DNA of 64,000 nt from Cupriavidus pinatubonensis (GTDB lineage Bacteria > Pseudomonadota > Gammaproteobacteria > Burkholderiales > Burkholderiaceae), in contig NZ_CP080766.1 in the NCBI RefSeq assembly GCF_019602855.1, positions 372,001 through 436,000 on the forward strand. Direction: 5' to 3'. Below, piece after piece: positions 26,065 through 35,835 of the stretch. Every line of letters starts with the position of its first letter. Within the stretch, counting starts at the first letter, position 1. The notes beneath the pieces are model-generated. The model did no database searches. It worked only from the letters and a program-made list of their open reading frames with translations, and was not told the origin of the DNA. The translations under genes and the position numbers were made by a program.

Positions 26065-27798
26065 GTGTCCTCATCGACAACACAAGGGCCGACCCCGCCC
26101 GCCCTCGGCGCGGTAATCCGGTCACGCGAAGGGAAGCGGCTATCGGCGATAGGGGTCTGTGCTGACCCCAGCACTGCGGAAGCGGCGGAAGCTGCTTGTG
26201 CCGGAGCGGCGGATCGCACGGCGGGTAGGCGGCTGTTTCCCGTGGAGGCTGGCGGTCACCGCTACGTCGGCCTGTGTCTCGAGGACGCAGCGCAGCAGAT
26301 CATCCTGCTGCACCGCGCCGATACGCACACCGTACTGTTCGACTTCCTGGGCACGGTGCCCTTTGCCAGCGCCATCCTCAACCATTTCCTGACCGACCCG
26401 TACCAGGCCATCACCGTGGCTGACCGGCAAGGCCGCATGCGGTTCATGAGCCCCGTCCACGAAAAATTCCTGGGCCTCGATACCGGCGAAGGCATCGGTC
26501 GCCCGGCCGCCGACGTCATCCCGAATTCGCGGCTGGCGCAGGTAGTGGCCAGCGGCAAGGCCGAGATCGGGCAGCTTCAGCCGATGAATGGCGTGACGCG
26601 CGTGGTCAACCGCATTCCGATCCGCCAGGACGGCGAGGTAGTGGGCGCCATCGGCCAGATCATGTTCAAGGGCCCGGAAGACATGGTCCGGAGGCACGAT
26701 GAACTGTCCGAACTGCGCTCGCAGGTCGCGCGCTACCAGCGCGAACTGGACGGCCTGCGCGAGGGCCAGCCGCCGCTCGGGTTGATCGGCGACAGCGCGC
26801 CGATGCAGCGCCTGCGCCGCGAAATCCAGACTGTTGCGCGGCTCGACGTGCCGGTGCTGATCCTCGGGGAAAGCGGCACCGGCAAGGAACTGGTTGCCAA
26901 CGCCATCCACCACGCGGGGCGCGAGCCCGTCAGCGAGCGGCCGCTGCTCAGCCTGAACCTGGCCGCGCTGCCCGCCACGCTCATCGAGTCCGAACTGTTC
27001 GGCCATGCGCCCGGCGCGTTCACGGGCAGCCAGCGGCATGGGCGGGCCGGCAAGCTTGAGCTCGCAGCTGGCGGCACCGTGTTCCTCGACGAGGTCGCCG
27101 ACATCCCGATGGAGATGCAGGTCAAGTTGTTGCGCGTGTTGGAGGACCACATGGTCGAACGACTCGGCAGCCGCCGGGCGCAGCACGTGGACTTCCGGCT
27201 GATCTCCGCGACCAATCGCGACATTCCGGCGCTGATCGATGCGGGTCGCTTCAGGCTGGACCTGTACTACCGCCTCAGCGGCGTGGTGCTGCGCATTCCG
27301 GCGCTGCGACAGCGGCGCGAGGATATTCCCGCGCTGCTGCAGCACTTCGTCAATGCGTTCTGTGCGCGCAACGGCGTGCCGGTGCCGAAGGTCGACCATG
27401 ACGTCGCGCGGCACCTTGCGGGCCAGCCGTGGCCCGGCAATGTGCGCCAGTTGCGCCAGCGTATCGAGGAAGCGCTGGTGTTCTGCGATGGCCGCATGCT
27501 CAGGGCTACCGACTTTGCGCGTGGCGAATCGGCGCGTGGGCTCGTGGGCCTGGAAAGCGAGCCGGTCGTGCATCCACTGGCGCGGGCGTATTCGCATGAA
27601 GAGGTTGAAACGGACAGCAGGGCATCGAATGCGGCATTGCCGGTTAGTGAGCCTGCGGCGGGGATGAGCGAGCTTGCCTATGCGGCAGTGGTCGACGCGA
27701 TTGCGCGTCATGGCGGCAACAAGAAGCGCGCCGCAGAACAACTGCGGATTTCGCGTTCGCATCTGTACAAGATATTGGAGCGCGGGCCCGGCGGGTGA
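26065..27798 (+). CDS. Sigma-54-dependent activator with PAS domain
   Basis: A protein of 577 residues from GTG 26065 (GGAG eight bases upstream; TTG 25996 and ATG 26029 are in frame but poorer). An N-terminal variable region and PAS-like domain (about 110-205, [23 protein letters not shown]) are followed by the AAA+ domain. That domain has Walker A GESGTGKE (268-275), a GAFTGS loop (317-322, consensus GAFTGA, contacts sigma-54), [10 protein letters not shown], and a C-terminal Fis-type helix-turn-helix ([17 protein letters not shown]). It most likely turns on the divergent carboxylase operon in response to a small molecule sensed by the PAS region. No receiver domain is present. Confidence 0.88.
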   Translation: MSSSTTQGPTPPALGAVIRSREGKRLSAIGVCADPSTAEAAEAACAGAADRTAGRRLFPVEAGGHRYVGLCLEDAAQQIILLHRADTHTVLFDFLGTVPFASAILNHFLTDPYQAITVADRQGRMRFMSPVHEKFLGLDTGEGIGRPAADVIPNSRLAQVVASGKAEIGQLQPMNGVTRVVNRIPIRQDGEVVGAIGQIMFKGPEDMVRRHDELSELRSQVARYQRELDGLREGQPPLGLIGDSAPMQRLRREIQTVARLDVPVLILGESGTGKELVANAIHHAGREPVSERPLLSLNLAALPATLIESELFGHAPGAFTGSQRHGRAGKLELAAGGTVFLDEVADIPMEMQVKLLRVLEDHMVERLGSRRAQHVDFRLISATNRDIPALIDAGRFRLDLYYRLSGVVLRIPALRQRREDIPALLQHFVNAFCARNGVPVPKVDHDVARHLAGQPWPGNVRQLRQRIEEALVFCDGRMLRATDFARGESARGLVGLESEPVVHPLARAYSHEEVETDSRASNAALPVSEPAAGMSELAYAAVVDAIARHGGNKKRAAEQLRISRSHLYKILERGPGG

Positions 27799-27902
27799 GT
27801 CTGAACGGCGTGCGGAGACAGCAGCGCCGAGAGTTTCATCCCGCAAAATTTTTTCGCGTCGCAGGATGACGGGCATTCTCTGATGGCCTATAACCGCTCC
27901 TA

Positions 27903-27926
27903 CAGGTTTCAAGCGACGAAAACCTG
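27903..27926. promoter_or_regulatory. Candidate IclR operator CAGGTTT-N10-AAACCTG
   Basis: A perfect 7-bp inverted repeat with 10-base spacer, ending 17 bases before the IclR start. Position suits autorepression and control of the whole downstream operon. Confidence 0.5.
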
Positions 27927-27943
27927 ACAAGGAGACAACCGGC

Positions 27944-28762
27944 GTGACCACTCCGAGCACCTCGCTGCAGAAGGCCTGCCGCCTGCTGCGCGCGCTGACC
28001 GATGCCCGCAACAGCCGCCTGACCGACCTCGCCAACGCCGCCGGGGTCGACAAAGCGTCGGCGCTGCGCCTGCTCGAAACGCTGGTGGCAGAAGGGATGG
28101 TGCAACGCGACGCGGCGACTAAGGCGTTCATGCCCGGCCCGGAGTGGCTGACCCTGCACGCCACCACCGTGCATCGCACCGACTTGCGCCCGCTGGTCCG
28201 CCCCGCGCTGATCCGGCTGGCCAATGCGTTCCAGGACAGCGCCATCCTGTCCGTGCCCAGCGGCTGCGAGTCGGTCTGTATCGAATTGCGCCTGGGCACG
28301 TTCCCGATCCGCGCGAACTACCTGGACATCGGCAGCCGCCGGCCGCTCGGCATCGGCGCGGGCAGCCTGGCGCTGCTCTCCGCGCTGCCCGACGCGGAGG
28401 TAGAGGCCGTGATCGAAGGCATTGCCCCGGCCATGCGCCGCTATCCACGCTTCAGCAAATCCATGCTGCTCGGCCACGTGCAAGCCACGCGCGAGCGCGG
28501 CTACGCAGTGCTGCTGGACGTGGTGGTCGAGCGCATGGGCGGCATCGCCATCGCGTTGCCCGGCCCGGACGGCTACCCGCTAGGTGCGATCAGCATCGCC
28601 GCGCTCAACGAACGCATCACCGAGCGCGAAGCCGCAATGGCGCGTGCGCTGCGGCGCGAGGCCGATGCCATCTGCCAGAACTGGCGCCCGCGCAGCGGCG
28701 CCACCCCCGACACCGAACAAGAACGGCCGGCGGCCCGGCCACGCACGCGAGAGGAGGCATGA
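27944..28762 (+). CDS. IclR family transcriptional regulator
   Basis: A protein of 272 residues. The winged helix is at 7-70 (KACRLLRALTDARNSRLTDLANAAGVDKASALRLLETLVAEG) and the IclR ligand domain follows, with RPLGIGAGSLALLSALPD and MGGIAIALPGP. A GTG start at 27944 follows AAGGAGA. It stands at the head of a plus-strand set: cyclase, ABC-type receptor, thiolase, DUF35, TctC and acyl-CoA ligase. It probably represses these until its effector appears. The stop is one base from the cyclase start, so regulator and operon are in one transcript. Confidence 0.85.
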   Translation: MTTPSTSLQKACRLLRALTDARNSRLTDLANAAGVDKASALRLLETLVAEGMVQRDAATKAFMPGPEWLTLHATTVHRTDLRPLVRPALIRLANAFQDSAILSVPSGCESVCIELRLGTFPIRANYLDIGSRRPLGIGAGSLALLSALPDAEVEAVIEGIAPAMRRYPRFSKSMLLGHVQATRERGYAVLLDVVVERMGGIAIALPGPDGYPLGAISIAALNERITEREAAMARALRREADAICQNWRPRSGATPDTEQERPAARPRTREEA

Positions 28763-28763
28763 C

Positions 28764-29825
28764 ATGCGCTGGAAGCAACGTCCGCAGGGTTCCAACTGGG
28801 GCGATTTCGGGCCCGACGACCAGCTCGGCCGCATCAACCTGATCGGCCCCGAGCAGGTCGTGAAAGGCGCGCGCGAGGTGCAGGCCGGCCTGAGCTTCTG
28901 CCTGTCGCTGCCGCTCGACTACCCCGGTGGCAACAAGCTCAACCCGCGCCGCCATCCGCCGATACTGCGCCCGACGTTCCGCGACGATGTCCCGTACGTG
29001 AACTTCCCGTTGGCCAAGGTCGATCCGGCCGCGACCGACGTGATCAGCGACGACCAGGTGCTGATGTGCCTGCAGTACAGCACGCAATGGGATTCGCTCG
29101 CGCACGTGGGCGCGTTGTTCGATGCCGATGGCGACGGCAAGCCCGAGCGCGTCTACTACAACGGCTATCGCGCCAACGAGCATATCGTCGGCCCCGTGGA
29201 CTATGCCGAGGACGACCACTTCGCCGCCCACCCCTGCGACCATGGCCACGACCACAGCGCCGCGCAGGCGCTGGGCATCGAGAATTTCGCGGTCAGGGGC
29301 ATGCAGGGTCGCGGCGTGCTGGTGGATCTGGCGCACACGTTCGGCATGGATTTCCGCAACGTCGGCTATGACGACCTGATGCGCGCCATGGACGCCACCC
29401 AGGCCGAAGCCGAGCCCGGCGACATGCTGCTGCTGCGCACGGGCTTTGCCGAGGTGGTGCTGTCGATGCAGCGGGAGCCCGACGAAGCGGTGCTGCACCA
29501 CAGCTGCTGCGCGCTCGACGGGCGCGACGACAAGCTGCTGCAATGGATCACCGATGCCGGCATTGCCGCACTGATCGCCGACAACTACGCCGTCGAGCGC
29601 TACCCTGCCCGCCCCGCGCCCGATGGCGACAAGCACCATCCGCTGCTGCCGCTGCACCACCACTGCCTGTTCAAGCTGGGCCTGCCGCTTGGCGAGTTGT
29701 GGTACCTGCGCGAACTGGCCGACTGGCTACGCGCCAATGGCCGCACGCGCTTCCAGCTCACCGCGCCGCCCCTGCGCCTGCCGGGCGCAGTCGGCTCGCC
29801 GGTGACACCGATCGCCACGGTCTGA
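28764..29825 (+). CDS. Cyclase family protein (putative hydrolase, PF04199-like)
   Basis: A protein of 353 residues. The family covers kynurenine formamidase-type metal hydrolases, and its metal-binding HxGTHxDxPxH is here in the variant form of a long subfamily: QYSTQWDSLAHVGALF, followed by YNGY. Further His-rich stretches (CDHGHDHSAAQALG) and GRGVLVDLAH plus GDMLLLRTGFAE match the cyclase core. It probably opens or hydrolyses a cyclic or amide-type intermediate in the pathway of this operon; the substrate is not evident. ATG follows GAGGAGG of the previous gene's end. Confidence 0.8.
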   Translation: MRWKQRPQGSNWGDFGPDDQLGRINLIGPEQVVKGAREVQAGLSFCLSLPLDYPGGNKLNPRRHPPILRPTFRDDVPYVNFPLAKVDPAATDVISDDQVLMCLQYSTQWDSLAHVGALFDADGDGKPERVYYNGYRANEHIVGPVDYAEDDHFAAHPCDHGHDHSAAQALGIENFAVRGMQGRGVLVDLAHTFGMDFRNVGYDDLMRAMDATQAEAEPGDMLLLRTGFAEVVLSMQREPDEAVLHHSCCALDGRDDKLLQWITDAGIAALIADNYAVERYPARPAPDGDKHHPLLPLHHHCLFKLGLPLGELWYLRELADWLRANGRTRFQLTAPPLRLPGAVGSPVTPIATV

Positions 29826-29885
29826 CCACACCACACAGCAACACACGACAGCACACAACAGCACACAACAAGCCACGGAGACGAC

Positions 29886-31148
29886 ATGAAGCGACACCAT
29901 TCGATGTTCCGCAAGGCCGCCGGCACGCTGGCCATGGCCGCCGGCACGCTGGCCATGGCCGCCGCGCTGGCCTGCGGCGCCGCGCACGCCCAGCCAGCGG
30001 CTGGCATCTCTGACGACATGGTCAAGATCGGCATGCTGCTCGACATGAGCGGCCTCTACGCCGATGTCACAGGCCGCGGCAGCGCCACGGCCGCGCAGAT
30101 GGCCATCGACGATTTCGGCGGCAAGGTACTGGGCAAGAAGATCGAACTGGTGGTGGTCGATCACCAGAACAAGGCGGACATTGCCGCCAACAAGGCACGC
30201 GAATGGTTCGACACGGGACATGTCGATGCCATCCTCGACGTGGCGGCCTCCGCGCCGGCGCTGGCCGTGCTGGACGTGGCCAAGCAGAAGAACCACATCG
30301 TGGTGTTCTCGGGCCCGGGCAGCGAGCGCATTACCAACGACCTGTGCACGCCGGTGTCGGTGCACTACGCGTACGACACCTATGCGCTCGCCAATACGAC
30401 CGCACGCGCCATGGTGCAGCGTGGTGGCAAGACCTGGTTCTTCCTGACCGCGGACTACGCGTTCGGCCATACGCTGCAGGACTCGGCCACCGCGGTGATC
30501 AACGAAGCCGGCGGCAAGGTGCTGGGCGCCGCGCGCCATCCGATCGGCGCGAGCGACTTTGCGTCCTACCTGCTGCAGGCGCAGGCCAGCAAGGCGCAGG
30601 TCGTAGGGCTCGCCAATGCGGGCGGGGACACCGTCAACGCGATCAAGGCCGCGTCGGAGTTCGGCCTGACGCGCAACGGCGCGCAGCGCATGGCCGGCCT
30701 GCTGCTGTACATCAACGACATCCACGCGATCGGTCTGAAGACGGCGAGCGGGCTGGTGCTGACCGAGGCCTTCTACTGGGACATGAACGACGCCACGCGT
30801 GCGTGGTCGCGGCGCTACTTCGAGAAGGTCAAGAAGATGCCGAACATGAGCCAGGCTGGCGCCTACTCGTCGGTCATGCATTACCTGAAAGCCGTGCAGG
30901 CCGCGGGCACCGACGAAACCGCCGCGGTGATGAAGAAGATGAAGTCCATGCCCATCAACGACTTCTTCGCCAAGAACGGCCGCATCCGCGAAGACGGCCG
31001 CATGATCCACGACATGTACCTGTTCGAAGTGAAGAGCCCGGCCGAGTCCAAGTATCCGTGGGACTACTACAAGGTACTGGCAACGGTGCCGGGCGACCAG
31101 GCTTTCATGCCCGCGTCAAAGTCGCAATGCCCGCTGCTCAAGCGCTGA
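29886..31148 (+). CDS. ABC-type (branched-chain amino acid-like) substrate-binding protein
   Basis: A protein of 420 residues with a long signal peptide ending near AHAQPAAG. The mature part begins ISDDMVKIGMLLDMSGLYADVTGRGSATAAQMAIDDFGGKVLGKKIELVVVDHQNKADIA, the typical Peripla_BP_6 opening of Liv-type receptors for amides, aromatic acids and amino acids. No permease or ATPase gene is near, so it must use a transporter elsewhere or act as a sensor. Downstream it overlaps the thiolase start by one base. A 21-bp tandem duplication lengthens its signal peptide. Confidence 0.87.
   Translation: MKRHHSMFRKAAGTLAMAAGTLAMAAALACGAAHAQPAAGISDDMVKIGMLLDMSGLYADVTGRGSATAAQMAIDDFGGKVLGKKIELVVVDHQNKADIAANKAREWFDTGHVDAILDVAASAPALAVLDVAKQKNHIVVFSGPGSERITNDLCTPVSVHYAYDTYALANTTARAMVQRGGKTWFFLTADYAFGHTLQDSATAVINEAGGKVLGAARHPIGASDFASYLLQAQASKAQVVGLANAGGDTVNAIKAASEFGLTRNGAQRMAGLLLYINDIHAIGLKTASGLVLTEAFYWDMNDATRAWSRRYFEKVKKMPNMSQAGAYSSVMHYLKAVQAAGTDETAAVMKKMKSMPINDFFAKNGRIREDGRMIHDMYLFEVKSPAESKYPWDYYKVLATVPGDQAFMPASKSQCPLLKR
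29916..29957 (+). repeat. Perfect 21-bp tandem duplication in the signal peptide region
   Basis: Two identical 21-base units (29916-29936 and 29937-29957) each encode AAGTLAM. They double part of the hydrophobic core of the signal sequence. Perfect identity suggests a recent slippage event. Confidence 0.95.
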
Positions 31149-32293
31149 TGACACGCACAAGCTACATACGCGGCACCGGCAACACGCGCTTCGGCCGCCT
31201 GGAGGGCAGCACGCCGTTGACGCTGATGGCGCAGGCCGCCGATGCCGCACTGGTCGACAGCGGACTGGCGCGCGCGGACATCGACGGCGTGCTGTGCGGC
31301 TACGCCACCACGCTGCCGCACCTGATGCTGGCCGACCGCTTCTGCGAGTACGCGTCGCTCAAGCCGGCCTATGCGCACGGTGTTGCCGCGGGCGGCGCTA
31401 CCGGCGGCGTGATGGCAATGCTCGCGCACGAACTGGTGCGCGCCGGCCGCTGCCGCCATGTGCTGGTCGTGGCCGGCGAAAACCGCCTTAGCGGCCAGAG
31501 CCGCGACCAATCGATCCAGACGCTGGCGCAGGTCGGCGAACCGCATGCCGAGGTGCCGAACGGCGCTTCGGTGCCGGCCTACTACGCGCTGCTGGCCTCG
31601 CGCTACCTGCATGAAGCCGGCATGGATGCCGATGCGCTGTCGGGCTTTGCCGTGCTGATGCGCGAGCACGCGGCGAGCCATCCCGATGCACATTTGCGCG
31701 AGCCGCTGTCACTGGCTGATGCGCGTGCCGCACGGGCCATCGCGACGCCGCTGCGGCTGTCGGATTGCTGCCCGATCTCCGATGGCGCAGTTGCCGTGGT
31801 CGTGTCCGCCGAGCCTGGCGTCGGCACGCCGGTGCGCATCGCGGGCGCAGGACAGGCGCATCGGCACCAGCACCTGAGCGCGATCGACGACGTCATGCAG
31901 ACCGGCGCCGCCGACGCCGCGCGGCGCGCGTTTGCCGAAGCTGGCGGCGGCGCGGAAAGCATCGATTACCTGGCCATCTACGACTCGTTCACGATCACGC
32001 TGGTCATGCTGCTGGAAGAACTCGGACTTGCCGAACGCGGTCGGGCGCAGGCACGGATGCGCGCGGGCGATTTCGGACGCAACGGCCCGTTGGCACTCAA
32101 TACGCATGGCGGCTTGCTGGCCTTCGGGCATTCGGGCGTGGCCGGCGGCCTGATGCACCTGGCCGAAGCCGCGCGCCAGCTCGGCGGCCGCGCCGGTGAA
32201 CGCCAGGCCGGCACGCGCCTGCGCGCGCTGTTCCATGCCGACGGCGGCGTGCTGTCATCCCACGTCAGCCTGGTGCTGGAGGCCATGCCATGA
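31148..32293 (+). CDS. Thiolase-like protein (SCP-x/lipid-transfer group) lacking the catalytic Cys
   Basis: A protein of 381 residues. The thiolase fold is recognisable (TPLTLMAQAADAALVDSGL, HVLVVAGENRL, NGPLALNTHGGLLAFGHSGVAGG). At the place of the nucleophilic Cys (usually CASG or CATG) the sequence reads AAGGATGG around residues 80-87, so Gly stands in for Cys. The second Cys near the C-terminus is also missing (FHADGGVLSS). It is coupled by a 4-base overlap to a DUF35 protein, the standard partner of this thiolase group. It may bind acyl-CoA, work by a different chemistry or be a structural subunit. Confidence 0.82.
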   Translation: MTRTSYIRGTGNTRFGRLEGSTPLTLMAQAADAALVDSGLARADIDGVLCGYATTLPHLMLADRFCEYASLKPAYAHGVAAGGATGGVMAMLAHELVRAGRCRHVLVVAGENRLSGQSRDQSIQTLAQVGEPHAEVPNGASVPAYYALLASRYLHEAGMDADALSGFAVLMREHAASHPDAHLREPLSLADARAARAIATPLRLSDCCPISDGAVAVVVSAEPGVGTPVRIAGAGQAHRHQHLSAIDDVMQTGAADAARRAFAEAGGGAESIDYLAIYDSFTITLVMLLEELGLAERGRAQARMRAGDFGRNGPLALNTHGGLLAFGHSGVAGGLMHLAEAARQLGGRAGERQAGTRLRALFHADGGVLSSHVSLVLEAMP

Positions 32294-32643
32294 CCCATCC
32301 CTATACCGACGGCTTGGACGTCGGCGTGGTGCGCTACCAGTGCTGCGACGACTGCGGCGCCTGGCAGCCGATGGAGCGCCATGCCTGCCGTCGCTGCGGC
32401 GGCCTGCAGCTGCGCTGGCGCGATGCAGGCGGACTCGCCACCGTCCACGCCGTCACCGAGATCAGCCGCGCGCCCGATGAAGCGTTCCGCGCGCTCGCCC
32501 CATACACGCTGGTGCTCGCTACGCTCGACGAAGGCCCGCGCGTGATGGGGCATGCCGAGCCCGGCGTCGCCATCGGCGACCGCGTGCGTGCGGGCTTCCT
32601 GCGCTTCGGCGAACGCACGCTGCTGCGTTTCCAGCGCGAATAG
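32290..32643 (+). CDS. DUF35 zinc-ribbon/OB-fold protein, thiolase partner
   Basis: A protein of 117 residues. The N-terminal rubredoxin-like zinc ribbon has two Cys pairs (CCDDCG at about 18-23 and CRRCGG at about 33-38). A small OB-fold follows (GLATVHAVTEISRAP ... LVLATLDEGPRVMGH). DUF35 proteins form complexes with thiolases and HMG-CoA synthases and shape or shuttle the acyl-CoA. The start overlaps the thiolase stop (ATGA), supporting a one-to-one complex. Confidence 0.87.
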   Translation: MTHPYTDGLDVGVVRYQCCDDCGAWQPMERHACRRCGGLQLRWRDAGGLATVHAVTEISRAPDEAFRALAPYTLVLATLDEGPRVMGHAEPGVAIGDRVRAGFLRFGERTLLRFQRE

Positions 32644-32712
32644 CGCCGCCTCTGGCGCCCTGCCGGCAAGCGCCTCCCCGTCCCGGCCGGCATTCACAAC
32701 CGGAGTAACCAC

Positions 32713-33699
32713 TTGGCACCGAATCGATCCCGGCGGCACGCGCTCGCCCTGATTTCCTGTGTAGTCCTGTCCGCGACTGCCCTCTCGGTCGCGCAGGCAC
32801 AGTCGTTCCCGAACAAACCGATCCGCGTCGTGGTGCCGTACCCGCCCGGCGGCCCGACCGATATCGTTGCCCGCGTGGTCGGGCAGAAGCTGTCCGAAAA
32901 GCTAGGCCAGCCGCTGGTCGTGGAGAACCGCCCGGGTGCCGGCGGCAATATCGGCGCCGAAGCCGTGGCCAAGTCCGCACCGGACGGCTACACGCTGCTG
33001 GTCGCCACCACCGCGCACGCCATCAACATGACGCTGTTCAGCAAACCTGGCTACGACACGCGCAAGGACTTCGCACCGGTCAGCATGCTCACGCGTGGCC
33101 CGCTGGTACTCGTGACCGCTCCCGCCACGCCGGCCAGCAATGTGGCCGAGCTGATCGCACTGGCCAAGGCCAAACCGGGACAGGTCACCTTTGCGAGTTC
33201 GGGCAACGGCCAGTCCACGCACCTCGCCGCGGAACTGTTCAACAGCATGGCGGGCATCCACATGACGCATGTGCCGTACAAAGGCAGCGCGCCCGCGCTG
33301 ACCGACGTCATGGGCGGCCAGGCCACGGTGATGTTCGACACCATGCTGTCGGCCATGCCGTTCGTGCGCGACGGCAAGCTCAAGGCGCTCGCGATCACGG
33401 GGGCCACCCGCTCGCCCGCCGCGCCGGACACACCGACCATCGCGCAGGCCGGCCTGCCCGGCTACGAGGCCAGCGCCTGGAATGCGCTGCTGGCCCCGGC
33501 CGGCACGCCGCCGGCGATCCTCAATACGCTCAACGGCGCGCTCAAGGCTGTCCTGCAGGACCCTGACGTGCGCGCGCGCTTTGCCTCGCAGGGCTTCGCC
33601 GCCGAATGGACCGAGCCCGCCGCCACCGCCCGCATCATCGGGCAGGAAATCGACAAGTGGGCCAGGGTCGTCAAGACCTCTGGGGCCACCATCGACTGA
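32713..33699 (+). CDS. TctC/Bug family periplasmic substrate-binding protein (3 of 7)
   Basis: A protein of 328 residues. The signal peptide runs to about AQAQS. It is followed by FPNKPIRVVVPYPPGGPTDIVARVVGQ, VVENRPGAGGNIG and KSAPDGYTLL. The start is TTG 32713 with GGAG nine bases upstream; no better in-frame start exists. It sits between the DUF35 gene and the ADP-forming ligase in the same direction, so this operon carries two different types of periplasmic receptor (this one and the Liv-type one). Confidence 0.88.
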   Translation: MAPNRSRRHALALISCVVLSATALSVAQAQSFPNKPIRVVVPYPPGGPTDIVARVVGQKLSEKLGQPLVVENRPGAGGNIGAEAVAKSAPDGYTLLVATTAHAINMTLFSKPGYDTRKDFAPVSMLTRGPLVLVTAPATPASNVAELIALAKAKPGQVTFASSGNGQSTHLAAELFNSMAGIHMTHVPYKGSAPALTDVMGGQATVMFDTMLSAMPFVRDGKLKALAITGATRSPAAPDTPTIAQAGLPGYEASAWNALLAPAGTPPAILNTLNGALKAVLQDPDVRARFASQGFAAEWTEPAATARIIGQEIDKWARVVKTSGATID

Positions 33700-33736
33700 C
33701 CCACTCACCATCCGCCTACCCGATCAAGCCTTGCTC

Positions 33737-35830
33737 ATGACCGCCCCACTCCAGCCCCTGCTCTCCCCGCGCTCGATTGCCGTGATCGGTGCTTCCGACA
33801 ACATCCACAAGATCGGCGGCCGGCCCATCCATTACATGAAGGCGCACGGCTATGCCGGCACGCTCTATCCCGTTAATCCGCAGCGCGACACCATCCAGGG
33901 GCTGCGCGCCTATCCCACGCTGGACGCGCTGCCGGAAGTGCCTGAGCTGGCCATCATCATCGTAGCCGGCGAAGCTGCGGTGCAGGCCGTGCACGACTGT
34001 GCGCGGCTCGGCGTGGCGGCGGCTATCGTGATCGCCTCAGGCTTTGGTGAAGCGGGCGCCGAAGGCCGCCGCCAGCAGGACGAGATGGTGCGCGCCGCGC
34101 GCGCCACCGGCCTGCGGCTGGTTGGCCCGAACAGCCAGGGGCTGGCCAACTTCGGCAGCGGTGCGATCGCGAGTTTCTCCACGATGTTCATCGAGGTGCC
34201 ACCCCAGGACGGACCGGTGGCAGTGGTCAGCCAGAGCGGCGGCGTGGCGGCAATGGTCTACGGGTTGCTGCGCGGACAGGGCATCGGCGTGCGCCATATG
34301 CACGCCACGGGCAACCAGGCCGACATCACGGTCAGCGACTTGGCGCTGGCCGTCGCGCATGATCCCGGCGTGCGGCTGGTGCTGCTGTATCTGGAGAGCC
34401 TGTCCGATCCCGAGGTGCTGGCCGAAGCCGCACGCGTCGCACGTGCTCGCAATGTGCCGATCGTGGCCGTCAAGGCTGGCCGCTCGCAGGACGGGCAGCG
34501 CGCCGCGGCCTCGCACACCGGCGCCATCGCCAACGAAGACCGCGCTGTCGACGCGTTCCTGGCCCGCCATGGCATCTGGCGCGTCGACGATGCCCACGCG
34601 CTGGCACGCTGCGCGCCGATGTACCTGCGCGGCTGGAACGCCAGCGGGCGCCGGCTGGTGGTGGTAAGCAACTCGGGCGCCAGCTGCGTCATGGCGGCCG
34701 ACGCGGCCCAGTCGTTCGGATTGACGCTTGCGCCGCTATCCGACGCCACCCAGGCAGCGCTCGCTGAACGCCTGCCAGGCTTTGCCGCAACGGCGAACCC
34801 GGTAGATGTCACGGCCGCGCTGCTCACCAACAGCGCGTTATTCGGCGAGGTGCTGCCCGTGGTCGGGCAGGATCCTTCCGCCGACTTGTTCCTGCTCGAT
34901 ATCCCAGTCTCCGGCATGGGCTACGACGTGCCGCGATTTGCCCGCGACGCCGCCGCGTTTGCCGACACCGCGGGCAAGCCCATCGCCGTCGCCGTCTGGC
35001 AGCAGCCGGTGGCCGACGCATTCCGTCAGGCCGGCGTGCCGACCTACGCCAATGCAGCCGAAGCGCTGTCCGCCTTCTCGCAGGTGGTCTCTCATCAGGA
35101 GCGCCTGCGGCAGATCGAAGCCGAAGGCGAGCCGCCGGTGCCGGCTCGCCCCGCGCTGCCGGTGACTGCAGGCGCGACGCTAAGTGAAGCCGCCAGCCTT
35201 GGCCGTCTCGCGGCCGCCGGCATGCCGGTGGTCGAGCACTACGTGTGCCGCCACGTCGATGCAGCAGTCGCCGCATGGCAACGCATCGGCGCGCCGGTCG
35301 CAGTCAAGGCCAGCTCGCCACAGGTGCCGCACAAGAGCGAATACGGGCTGGTGGCTTTGAACTGCAACGATCCGGAATCGGTTGCCAGCGCCTTTGCTGC
35401 CCAGACCCGCACGCTGGAAAAGATGGGCGCGACGTGCGAAGGCGTCGTGGTCGCCCGCATGTCTCGCGCCCAGCGCGAATGCATGATCGGCGCGCACTGG
35501 GATCCGGTGTTCGGCGCTGTACTGGTGGTCGGGGACGGGGGCAAGTATGTCGAGGTGCTGCGCGACACGGCTGTACTGCTGGCGCCTTGTCGGGAGGCTG
35601 ACGTAGCCCGCGCGCTCGAAGTACTCCGCATCGCGCCTTTGCTGTATGGCGTGCGCGGCGAACTGGCGGTGGATCTCGCGGCACTGTGCCGGCTGGCGGT
35701 TCAGGTCGGCGATATGGTGCACGCAGCTGGCGGGGAGATCCGGTCGGTGGATCTCAATCCGGTGATGGTGAACGCCGGTGGTGTCGTGGTTGTGGATGCG
35801 CTGGTGGAGATCGCAGGAGGTTCGCTTTAG
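33737..35830 (+). CDS. ADP-forming acyl-CoA synthetase (acetate-CoA ligase family)
   Basis: A protein of 697 residues. A CoA-binding Rossmann domain comes first (SIAVIGASDNIHKIGGRPI), then the succinyl-CoA synthetase alpha-like part with the phosphorylated histidine, here His260 in AASHTGAIAN. The ATP-grasp domain is at the C-terminus (VAVKASSPQVPHKSEYGLVAL, then SVDLNPVMV). It makes an acyl-CoA from a free acid with ATP giving ADP and phosphate. Last gene of the IclR-headed operon, it likely activates the acid handled by it. A second, diverged member is at 52305. Confidence 0.86.
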   Translation: MTAPLQPLLSPRSIAVIGASDNIHKIGGRPIHYMKAHGYAGTLYPVNPQRDTIQGLRAYPTLDALPEVPELAIIIVAGEAAVQAVHDCARLGVAAAIVIASGFGEAGAEGRRQQDEMVRAARATGLRLVGPNSQGLANFGSGAIASFSTMFIEVPPQDGPVAVVSQSGGVAAMVYGLLRGQGIGVRHMHATGNQADITVSDLALAVAHDPGVRLVLLYLESLSDPEVLAEAARVARARNVPIVAVKAGRSQDGQRAAASHTGAIANEDRAVDAFLARHGIWRVDDAHALARCAPMYLRGWNASGRRLVVVSNSGASCVMAADAAQSFGLTLAPLSDATQAALAERLPGFAATANPVDVTAALLTNSALFGEVLPVVGQDPSADLFLLDIPVSGMGYDVPRFARDAAAFADTAGKPIAVAVWQQPVADAFRQAGVPTYANAAEALSAFSQVVSHQERLRQIEAEGEPPVPARPALPVTAGATLSEAASLGRLAAAGMPVVEHYVCRHVDAAVAAWQRIGAPVAVKASSPQVPHKSEYGLVALNCNDPESVASAFAAQTRTLEKMGATCEGVVVARMSRAQRECMIGAHWDPVFGAVLVVGDGGKYVEVLRDTAVLLAPCREADVARALEVLRIAPLLYGVRGELAVDLAALCRLAVQVGDMVHAAGGEIRSVDLNPVMVNAGGVVVVDALVEIAGGSL

Positions 35831-35835
35831 ACAAA

